Assembly: GCF_902729405.1 (NCBI RefSeq)
Contig: NZ_LR746496.1
Location: 1,612,001 to 1,676,000 of the forward strand
From: Acididesulfobacillus acetoxydans
Lineage (GTDB): Bacteria; Bacillota; Desulfitobacteriia; Desulfitobacteriales; Desulfitobacteriaceae
Direction: 5' to 3'
Length of the DNA stretch: 64,000 nt
Below are positions 52,441 to 58,871 of the stretch, in pieces. How positions within the stretch are numbered: position 1 is the stretch's first letter; every line of letters starts with the position of its first letter. The translations under genes and the position numbers were made by a program. The notes under the pieces were generated by a model. It did no database searches. It was not told the origin of the DNA and was given only the letters and a program-made list of their open reading frames with translations.

Positions 52441-52881
52441 CTTAATGGTGGAACTCTACATCACCATTTTTCAAGCATAGGGAGAGGGGCGACTACACCA
52501 GACTCCCTATGCTGCCAGCGATGAAGAAGCCATCTCCTTGTTCAAGCTTACAAGGGATGGCTTTCTACTTTTATTGCGAAAATATTCCTGCTTTTTATAC
52601 GGCTTAGCAAATTTTTGCAGGGAGTCCAATGCGTTAGAACGGTGGACAGCCTTAGGGAAGAGCCTTTAGGCTGACTTAAACACATTAATTTCTCATTCTT
52701 AAGCCGCTTCGTGCACTATAGGGACGCGACGACAGACTGACTGACATTCTGATCATCTTCTCCGTCAGTTCTCGGCATCTTATGGCGTAACCTTCAGATA
52801 CAGGAAGTGGCAACTTCATCCAACTGAAATCGCCGACTTTGGCAGTTGTTCGCTAACCGCCAAATACAGTGCGTCACCACA
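52441..52881. other. right end of the transposon, non-coding
   Basis: 441 bp with a possible promoter for the minus-strand genes and transposase binding-site repeats near 52735-52881. No gene is recognised. Confidence 0.5.
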
Positions 52882-52886
52882 ATGGA

Positions 52887-53228
52887 CGCTATTTAAATTT
52901 CCATCGAATAAAGTTTCTAAAACTAATCTTGGGGACTAAAATTCCAGGTGCGGCATTTACGAACAATGAGGACCTAATATTGCAAAAGATCGATTTCCCA
53001 TGGCACGGGAATCCTGATTTTCAGCTACAGATTGGAAGTAATCTGCCATTCAGACTTGCCAGTAATGTAAAGAACAACGGTTCAATTGGAATCAATATTT
53101 TAGACGGATCGGGTTCAGACGCAAGACCATATCCCTTGTACGGGCTCCTACCGGATGGAAACGATGGTCCTAAAATAGTAGAAATGTACGATAAAATCGT
53201 GAAAACTCTAAACCCTATCGGTACTTAA
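52887..53228 (+). pseudogene. membrane-anchored protein, 3' part, after the transposon
   Basis: 113 codons continuing the gene of 48241-48894 in frame. After removing the element and one ATGGA copy, the junction reads VAFNG then RYLNFHRIKFLKLILG. It continues with NNEDLILQKIDFPWHGNPDF and ends at TAA 53226. The open frame from 52869 uses transposon-end codons and is not the natural start. Confidence 0.75.
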
Positions 53229-53834
53229 GAGGAATAAAAGATCACCATTTCCGTATGTATTGTAAATTAAAGTCATCGCTAATGGGGAAAGTTGAAGACC
53301 TTCATATTGAAGCTAATTCTGCTGCTCATTTAAAGGCCAGCACGGTAGGGACATCCCAAACTATCCCCGACAAGGGGGATGGTAGCGGTGTTTTGCCATG
53401 GAAATACATGTTTTACCTCCAACTCCAAACAGTGGAAGCGCGGGGCAAGTCTATGCCCGAGCACAGGGGGGTGAGGAAAGATGGCTAAGTTTATTACAAC
53501 ATGAAGTATGAAATAAACAACTATTGAGAAGTACCCTCAGTTTTCGGGGATAGAAAACACGCCCTGTTTAGGAGCTAAGTCCGCCAAGTTACATTAGGGT
53601 GTGAACAGTCTTCTGAGGTTTCGGTCGCGACCGAGGGCAATTGGAGTGAGCAATGGGTACCATTTTGGTACCCCATTGGAGCGAATCCGGCAAACCCCTT
53701 GCCAGCCGTCTACCTCCGGAAGAGCCCGGTGCGGGGAAATTCGCACGTCGTGGGGGTGGGGTCACCGGGGGTAGCCTTGCCACCCGGAGAGGGTGCCAAA
53801 GGATCGTTGGGGAGCATTGAACCAGGTTGGCCCC
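53229..53834 (+). other. intergenic region with repeats and a domain V-like hairpin
   Basis: No convincing gene. An inverted repeat AATGGGTACC / GGTACCCCATT occurs near 53652-53677. The segment 53723-53760 (GAGCCCGGTGCGGGGAAATT, then CGCACGTCGTGGGG) resembles a decayed group II intron domain V. Confidence 0.4.
53723..53760 (+). ncRNA. possible decayed group II intron domain V
   Basis: GAGCCCGGTGCGGG, GAAA-like loop, TTCGCACGTCG resembles the domain V pattern GAGCCGxxTGCxxGAAAxxGCACGTxCGGTTC, with an AC/GT bulge. The proximal stem is imperfect and no intron ORF or 5' end is nearby, so it is at best a remnant. Confidence 0.3.
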
Positions 53835-53994
53835 GGCATAGGTTTCATGCAGAGAACCCGCCGCTTGCGGGCGGAATGGTGCGAAGGTCCCAAATGTTCC
53901 TGGGTTATTGGCAGGAATATGGGGGGGAATGTCGAAAAGTTGAGTTAACGTAGTGCGGAGGGTTTTGCTCCGCTTTGAAAGATAACGATCTGGT

Positions 53995-54166
53995 TAGCAG
54001 TTTTCCATCATCTTGTTCCACTGGCCAGTATTGGCGAGAAGTATGTGGTTGACCCAATAAAGGATTTGAGGCCAGTCTGCCCAAATTGCCATGCGATAAT
54101 TCACCGTCGGAATCCACCACTATCGCTGGATGAACTCAGGGATACTCAAGGAGGTACACCCCAATG
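53995..54166 (+). pseudogene. HNH endonuclease relic, module A copy 2
   Basis: Reads HHLVPLASIGEKYVVDPIKD and LRPVCPNCHAIIHRRNPPLS, then runs out of frame at TQGGTPQ because of a deletion. Non-functional. Confidence 0.6.
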
Positions 54167-54343
54167 AAGAATTGTGAAATGAAGTTGAACGGAAAGATTT
54201 TGACCATAACGGTTGATGTTTCGAAGGAATTTGGCCCTTCGTCTTCAGGGAAGAGCATCATTATTGCCTCGACCGAAGGCAATGTGTCAATACCCGAGAA
54301 GGAGGAGATAAAGATCGGTCTGAACGTCTACAGGAAGCCTTAA
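54164..54343 (+). CDS. conserved small protein, 59 aa, copy 2
   Basis: Same as the protein encoded at 42612, with substitutions at residues 11-12, 19 and 25 (for example KILTITVDVSKEFGPSSSGK). AAGGAGG lies upstream. The frame is conserved between copies while silent changes have accumulated, supporting expression. The stop TAA is directly followed by the ATG of the next gene. Confidence 0.65.
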   Translation: MKNCEMKLNGKILTITVDVSKEFGPSSSGKSIIIASTEGNVSIPEKEEIKIGLNVYRKP

Positions 54344-54940
54344 ATGGACTTATACGCTCTTCGCATCCTATGGTCCATTGGGAGCCCAATCGAGGACAGA
54401 TATCCTTATTTCATGATCCGCCACCATGACCGGTATTTCCTCGACGTGGTTCATGAAGCCCTTAATGTTTCAACCAGCGTTTTTGCGGGAGAAGCCAGAA
54501 CCGGCTCACAATATAAACTCAAGATATTTAAATTTGATCTAAGGCAATTGATTCAATACGGTTGGCAGTCTCGCATCAGCGATCAGCGAAAGTACCCCGA
54601 TATTTCGGAACATGCCGATTTTATCCGCGCCTATTTTGAGTTGCATAGCACCATTGATACTCTTACTGTCCGAAAACGTGGTAAAGAACGAAGGTCCCCC
54701 CGTTTGAGAATCTACGGCAACCGATATTTTCTTGACCAGCTAACAGAGGTGTTGAATTCACAGGCTGAGATATCTCCTAAGCGTGTCCAAAGGGCGACCA
54801 AGTATTCGCAGTTCAGCGGAATTCTGTACTATCAAAGTCGCCGGGAGTTAGAGAAATTGCTTGATTATCTTTATCCTCCTAATGTCTGGTATTTCCATCG
54901 GGAATATTATGAACAATTTAGAGCTGCACTTCTCAGATAA
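54344..54940 (+). CDS. LAGLIDADG-like protein, 198 aa, copy 2
   Basis: Near-identical to the protein at 42793, with changes such as LRILWSIGS, FMIRHHDRY and PPNVWYFHREYY. It starts immediately after the 59-aa gene stop, so the two are probably one translational unit in both modules. Confidence 0.55.
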   Translation: MDLYALRILWSIGSPIEDRYPYFMIRHHDRYFLDVVHEALNVSTSVFAGEARTGSQYKLKIFKFDLRQLIQYGWQSRISDQRKYPDISEHADFIRAYFELHSTIDTLTVRKRGKERRSPRLRIYGNRYFLDQLTEVLNSQAEISPKRVQRATKYSQFSGILYYQSRRELEKLLDYLYPPNVWYFHREYYEQFRAALLR

Positions 54941-55186
54941 GTTGGAACGGTCCCAAAGTATGACATGGGTGACTAATCGCCTGCCCGTCCCCAGATTGGG
55001 AAAGGGTGTACCTTGACTTAGCAAAGGGGAACTGAGAGGAGTTGCGGAAAATTGCTCCTGGACCAGTGGCAGGGGATTTACTTTTGTGAGTTTGATGGTC
55101 CACGTTTGCGTATCTGTTGCGTGAGAATGCTGATGTAAACCTGTGAGGTGATTGAAGGTATCAACGAATGAGAGAGGGGAGTTCGC
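54941..55186 (+). other. module A tail with leader repeat copy C
   Basis: Begins with GGAACGGTCCCAAAGTATGA, shared with 43391-43430, and holds the leader repeat CAGATTGGGAAAGGGTGTAC then CTTAGCAAAG at 54993-55030. No gene in the rest. Confidence 0.45.
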
Positions 55187-55327
55187 GTGCGGAAACAAGT
55201 TAGGCTGGACGGATTTGGATTTAAGTTGTTTGGGAGTGATGGGGTTAAGCGTAAAGAGGTGAAAGGGATATTTACTGCCCAGACTTTAGTTGAAATGTTT
55301 ATAAAGGAATTTATTAAAATGATTTAA
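55187..55327 (+). CDS. small ORF, 46 aa
   Basis: GTG at 55187 after AGAGAGGGGAGTTCGC. It reads MRKQVRLDGFGFKLFGSDGV, then KEVKGIFTAQTLVEMFIKEF. Basic and short. No family recognised. It occupies the position after leader repeat C that the membrane protein genes occupy after copies A and B. Confidence 0.35.
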   Translation: MRKQVRLDGFGFKLFGSDGVKRKEVKGIFTAQTLVEMFIKEFIKMI

Positions 55328-55362
55328 CGTCATATTGAAGATCAAAAAATCATATTGCGCAT

Positions 55363-55626
55363 ATGAAAAAAGGTTCTATAGACCTTAGCGGACTAAAAGG
55401 TTTAATTAAACAGTTGGAAGAAGAAACAAAAATCCAATCAATTTGGCGTCCTGGGGTTTGGTCATATGTTAAAAGGAAAGATAGTTATCGGGTTTACTAC
55501 AGCAACAATTATAATTATGATTTTACAGCTAAGTTACCAAATAACAGTGAAGTGGAAGATTATTTAAAATACTTATCCTTGATTCCCGGCAAAAATTATA
55601 CCTACAGGACTTTTGATTTCATTTAG
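55363..55626 (+). CDS. hypothetical protein, 87 aa
   Basis: ATG at 55363; it reads MKKGSIDLSGLKGLIKQLEE, then SYRVYYSNNYNYDFTAKLPN, with many aromatic residues. AT-rich. No strong ribosome binding site. No family recognised. It ends about 80 bp before the IS1634-type element. Confidence 0.4.
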   Translation: MKKGSIDLSGLKGLIKQLEEETKIQSIWRPGVWSYVKRKDSYRVYYSNNYNYDFTAKLPNNSEVEDYLKYLSLIPGKNYTYRTFDFI

Positions 55627-55707
55627 CCAATTTAGTTGGAAAATAGCCTGCTTTCAAGCTTGTTTGTTGCAGAATCTCTTGAAGTTTATTGTTTTTCCCT
55701 TGTATTC

Positions 55708-55751
55708 CCCCTCGCTTGTAGGTATAATAATTTATACCTACAAGCGAGGGG
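55708..55751 (+). repeat. perfect 19-bp inverted repeat at left end of IS1634-type element
   Basis: Arms CCCCTCGCTTGTAGGTATA and TATACCTACAAGCGAGGGG with a 6-nt loop ATAATT. The right arm contains the element tip (compare GTGTAGGTATAATTAT at 57350). The transposase GTG lies 10 bp further on. Confidence 0.8.
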
Positions 55752-57365
55752 AGGGGTTACCGTGACTTCCATCATTAGGCAAAAGGTTGGGGATAAGATT
55801 TATCTTTACGAGTCAGTTTCTTTTCGCAATGCCGACGGCAAGCCGAGAAACAAACGTGTCCCTATCGGCAAAATTAATCCCATAACCGGAAATCCGGTGT
55901 ATAAGCCTGAATACCTGGCCCGTATGGCTGAACAAGGAACTCCCATTGAAATACCAGCAACCAACATGACCTTTTCTATTGAGGAGATCCAGCGTTCATC
56001 CATCAAGGATTATGGAGCCTTTTATCTCTTTCAGAGCATTGCGCAAAGCATTGGATTGCTCAGGGCTCTGGAGAGAGCCTTACCGAATTACTGGCAAGAG
56101 GTATTCAATCTGGCCTGTTACCTTATTTCCTCCGGAGATCCGTTTCTTTATTGTGAGGATTGGATTAACAGTACCGAATGCCTTCCGGTCGGCAGCATGT
56201 CGTCGCAACGCATCAGTGAATTGTTGGCGGCCATAAGCCCAGACTCAAGAGAGGCTTTTTATCAGGAATGGTGCCAGTGCCGGAGTGAACAGGAATACCT
56301 TGCCCTCGACATCACCTCTGTCTCCTCCTATTCTAACTTGATTGAAGACGTTGAATGGGGATACAACCGGGACAAGGAAGCGCTTCCCCAAATCAACCTT
56401 TGCATGCTGATGGGGGAAAAATCAGGGCTTCCTATCTATCAGACCGCGTACAGCGGCAGCCTCAAGGATGTCTCAACGTTGAAAACTACCTTGTCCAAAA
56501 TGAATGCCTTATCGAAAGGTAAACCCACCCTGATTGTGATGGACAAGGGTTTCTTCAGTACCAAAAATGTAAACGCCATGTTGAATGATGCGGCCAAACT
56601 ACGCTTCGTCATCTCGGTTCCCTTCACCTCCGGCTTTGCGAAAAAGCAGGTGGAAAGCGAACGCAAAGATATTGACAGCCTTCAGAACACAATGGTTTTA
56701 GGGGAAGATTCTGTTCGCGGGGTCACCAAACTTAGAGCGTGGAACAAAGACCATAAGATTTATACGCATGTTTACTATAACGCCATGAAGGCGATGAAGC
56801 TTCGCGAGAACCTTTATGCGCATGTCGCACTTCTGAAAGAACGGGCAGAGGCCCATCCTGCAGCTCACCTGCAGGAAGAAGAATATAGCAAATACCTTCT
56901 CATCCGCAACTCGGAGAAATCTCCCTCAGGCTATACCGTCAGCATTAAAGAGGAGGCCATCAGACAGGAGCTGGAGACAGCCGGTTGGATGATCCTCATA
57001 ACGAATGATGTGGCCAACGCTAAAGCAGCTCTCCGAATATACCGGGAAAAAGATGTTGTGGAAAAGGGCTTCCTTCGCTTAAAAAATAGTCTAGACCTTG
57101 GAAGATTAAGGGTACATAAGGACGGTATTATGCAGAACAAGATCTTCATTGGTTTTATCGCACTCATACTTGCCGCACATATCCACAAGGTCATGCTGGA
57201 AAAGGATCTTTACAAAAAGATGACCATGAAGAAATTGCTCATCACCTTATCTAAATTACGCATCCAAGTAGTAAATGGAACACGAATCCTGTTCCCGCTT
57301 ACTAAAAATCAAAGCACTATCTACAAAGCGTTTAATGTTAAAGAACCCGTGTAGGTATAATTATC
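55727..57365 (+). mobile_element. IS1634-family insertion sequence
   Basis: One transposase gene between tips ATAATTTATACCTACAAG and (inverse of right end) ATAATTATACCTACACGG. Boundaries are approximate. The left flank repeats the inner sequence as an inverted copy. Confidence 0.7.
55762..57354 (+). CDS. IS1634-family (IS4-like) transposase
   Basis: 530 aa from GTG at 55762 (GAGGGG upstream); an upstream extension to 55636 crosses the IS tip and is rejected. The N-terminal part (IIRQKVGDKIYLYESVSFRN, KRVPIGKINPITGNPVYKPE) is typical. DDE residues are Asp in YLALDITSVSSYSNLIE, Asp in LIVMDKGFFSTKNVN, and Glu in the YREKDVVEKGFLRLKN signature. It ends within the right tip. Intact. Confidence 0.9.
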   Translation: MTSIIRQKVGDKIYLYESVSFRNADGKPRNKRVPIGKINPITGNPVYKPEYLARMAEQGTPIEIPATNMTFSIEEIQRSSIKDYGAFYLFQSIAQSIGLLRALERALPNYWQEVFNLACYLISSGDPFLYCEDWINSTECLPVGSMSSQRISELLAAISPDSREAFYQEWCQCRSEQEYLALDITSVSSYSNLIEDVEWGYNRDKEALPQINLCMLMGEKSGLPIYQTAYSGSLKDVSTLKTTLSKMNALSKGKPTLIVMDKGFFSTKNVNAMLNDAAKLRFVISVPFTSGFAKKQVESERKDIDSLQNTMVLGEDSVRGVTKLRAWNKDHKIYTHVYYNAMKAMKLRENLYAHVALLKERAEAHPAAHLQEEEYSKYLLIRNSEKSPSGYTVSIKEEAIRQELETAGWMILITNDVANAKAALRIYREKDVVEKGFLRLKNSLDLGRLRVHKDGIMQNKIFIGFIALILAAHIHKVMLEKDLYKKMTMKKLLITLSKLRIQVVNGTRILFPLTKNQSTIYKAFNVKEPV

Positions 57366-57529
57366 GACGGGATTTTAGGTACTTATCTAAACGCTAAATG
57401 TTGCCTACATGGCTTGGGCTTGTTTGGGGGGGGATGGCCGAAGTCGGGGATAAATATGCAACCAAGCACAGTGTGGAATAAGGCTGTGTTGTGGGTTAAG
57501 TAATGAGAATGAATCTCGGCTTCGACGTA
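57366..57529 (+). other. short intergenic stretch
   Basis: Includes a G8 run near 57427. No gene is recognised. Confidence 0.35.
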
Positions 57530-57640
57530 AATGTTCAATGAACTATTCAATAAACATTTAAAAGTTAACAAAAACGGGCCGGACTTAATCCGACCCGGCG
57601 AGAATGTGACGAAAGTTCCTATGGAGGGGATAGTAGTAAT
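57530..57640 (+). repeat. end of IS66-DruA-type element, remnant 2
   Basis: AAATGTTCAATGAACTATTC, AACATTTAAAAGTTAAC, the stem GGGCCGGACTTAATCCGACC and GAGAATGTGACGAAAGTTCC match 20994-21085 closely, then diverge into the DUF5658 gene start. It begins module B copy 2. Confidence 0.75.
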
Positions 57641-57967
57641 ATGGGCTTTTCTCCACCCCACAACAGAACATCCCTGCTACTCCCAGCAACCCTGGCCGTT
57701 CTCACCCTTCTTGACGGCGCGCTAACGCTCTGGGGGCTTCGTCTTGGCGCAATCGAGGAAGCCAACCCCTTGATGCGATGGTTGATCGACCAAAACGTCG
57801 TGGCGTTCATGGCGGTCAAGCTGGCACTGCCGGTCCTCCTGGGGGTCCTGCTGTGGCGGATAGGAAACAGGCCGCACGCATTGGTTTCTCGGCTGGTGGT
57901 TATAGGGGTGTTGGCATATGGCGTGGTCCTCGTGACTCATGCCCAGTGGATTCTGCGCGGGGGATAA
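57641..57967 (+). CDS. DUF5658-like small membrane protein, copy 2
   Basis: 108 aa with TGGAGGGGA upstream. Near-identical to 44988-45314, differing at about eight residues (for example NRTSLLLPATLAVLTLLDGA). Same hydrophobic helices and LRLGAIEEANPLMRWLID segment. Confidence 0.7.
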   Translation: MGFSPPHNRTSLLLPATLAVLTLLDGALTLWGLRLGAIEEANPLMRWLIDQNVVAFMAVKLALPVLLGVLLWRIGNRPHALVSRLVVIGVLAYGVVLVTHAQWILRGG

Positions 57968-57998
57968 TGGAACACCGGGGAAGGAATCTAGGAAACTT

Positions 57999-58211
57999 AT
58001 GGACAGCGTCGGTCAATTATTGGCACGACTACGTGGGGACAAGGGCCTCTCCCAGGCAGAACTGGCTAAACTGGTCGGGACAACCGCGAATCACATCTGC
58101 GATCTGGAGTGCGGGAAGCCGGGCAGTATTGCACTTCTCGCGAAGCTGGCAGTGGTGCTCGACGTGCCTCTGGAAGAAGTGTGGCTGCGTGGAAACCGAC
58201 CTGAGCCATGA
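57999..58211 (+). CDS. XRE-family HTH protein, copy 2, altered C-terminus
   Basis: 70 aa. Identical HTH domain to the copy at 45346, except ALLAKL for ALSAKL, but a deletion of about 60 bp after LDVPLEEV fuses it to foreign codons (WLRGNRPEP) and removes the start of the next gene. The DNA-binding domain itself is intact. Confidence 0.65.
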   Translation: MDSVGQLLARLRGDKGLSQAELAKLVGTTANHICDLECGKPGSIALLAKLAVVLDVPLEEVWLRGNRPEP

Positions 58212-58320
58212 TCAGTGGCTCGACGACTTCATCGACTGGCTGGAGTCACGTGGCGAATATTTTGGTGGTGGCACGAAGGACGTTACGAGCGAAGAGGTAA
58301 CATACGAAGAGGATGAGTAA
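58186..58320 (+). pseudogene. small acidic protein, copy 2, start deleted
   Basis: The frame retains CVETDLSHDQWLDDFIDWLE and SRGEYFGGGTKDVTSEEVTY but lacks the first codons and ribosome binding site found in the copy at 45560. Confidence 0.5.
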
Positions 58321-58441
58321 CCGTATAACCTGTTCTCCCCAAAAAGAGGAGACCCCGAAAGCACAACGGGAAGCCAAGATCGGCATTTGGGTGAACAACT
58401 TCTGGGCTTGCGGCGGGTTACGATTCTGTCACTCCGGCTGG
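58313..58441 (+). CDS. fourth small ORF of module B, unbroken copy
   Basis: ATG overlaps the previous stop (ATGAGTAA). It reads MSNRITCSPQKEETPKAQRE, AKIGIWVNNFWACGGLRFCH. Homology with the first copy ends near 58441, where the antisense HTH relic begins; the open frame continues artificially to 58714. Function is unknown. Confidence 0.35.
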
Positions 58442-58719
58442 GTGTCTCTATGCTCCCAGATTGACTTATTCTCAATGAGAGCGATAGATCTGCGTGATGG
58501 ATTTTGGTCATTCAACTCCCAGTGCCGGACAGTTTGTTCGTCTACGCCCAGATGCTTTGCGAAGCTTCGTTTGGTCATCCCCATACATAAGCGTATTTTA
58601 TGTACCTTCTCCGCAAAGGTTCTTTCCGGCAAACTGTCAAATCCGCCTAACCAGGGGGGTAATGGCACAGAAAGAGCTTTTGCAAGCCTGGCTAAGGTAT
58701 CTATTGTTGGCTGATGCAT
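58429..58719 (-). pseudogene. two-HTH XRE-type regulator, N-terminally truncated copy
   Basis: Reads HQPTIDTLARLAKALSVPLP, LPERTFAEKVHKIRLCMGMT, then a second HTH (KRSFAKHLGVDEQTVRHWEL). It is homologous to 11333-11500 on the minus strand. The upstream part, which would encode the first HTH, is replaced by a perfect palindrome at 58717-58750. It complements the other copy, which retains the first HTH but loses the second. Confidence 0.65.
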
Positions 58720-58750
58720 ATCAGACCATCCAATTGGATGGTCTGATATG
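58717..58750. repeat. perfect 34-bp palindrome
   Basis: CATATCAGACCATCC AATT GGATGGTCTGATATG reads the same on both strands (15-bp arms plus the self-complementary AATT). It lies between the HTH relic and the catabolic operon, about 122 bp before the kinase start. It could be an operator for a dimeric regulator, a bidirectional terminator stem, or a recombination scar. Confidence 0.75.
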
Positions 58751-58871
58751 TCTTGCTAATGGCTGTTGTTAATTGATTTCCGTTCGGCTATATTTTAAAT
58801 AATTGAAGTCGACAATAATCCTGTGCTTTTGGATTCACCTTCTATGTAATTAAGAAAAGGGGCATCTCGTC

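Larger units (their letters stand above)
48895..52881 (-). mobile_element. TniA/TniB-type (Tn552/Tn5053-like) transposon, intact
   Basis: 3,987 bp with TGT...ACA termini (left TGTAGCGGTGTACGCT, right inverse TGTGGTGACGCACTGT; both continue to TTGGCGG) and a 5-bp target duplication ATGGA. Four genes lie on the minus strand: DUF6431 protein, DDE transposase, AAA ATPase and a 106-aa accessory gene. Both ends carry repeated motifs around CGCCA(C/A)TGGCG (48921, 48963, 49001, 49038; right end around 52818-52860), as expected for multiple transposase binding sites. It is integrated in the gene starting at 48241. Confidence 0.88.
53835..55030 (+). repeat. duplicated module A, copy 2
   Basis: Same orientation and gene order as 42209-43485. 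Small deletions relative to copy 1: about 60 bp near the start, and about 13 bp inside the HNH relic. The 59-aa and 198-aa genes remain open. Confidence 0.9.

Noticed and set aside
48895-52881. Classification as a plain IS21 istA/istB element
   Set aside because: The ATPase is ExeA/TniB-like, the ends are TGT/ACA with repeated motifs, and two further genes are present.
53255-53488. 77-codon open frame after the split membrane gene
   Set aside because: No ribosome binding site, and no protein features; the sequence looks non-coding.
57778-58320. 180-codon open frame overlapping the DUF5658 and HTH genes of module B
   Set aside because: It is an alternative frame through several small genes, joined only because of the 60-bp deletion.
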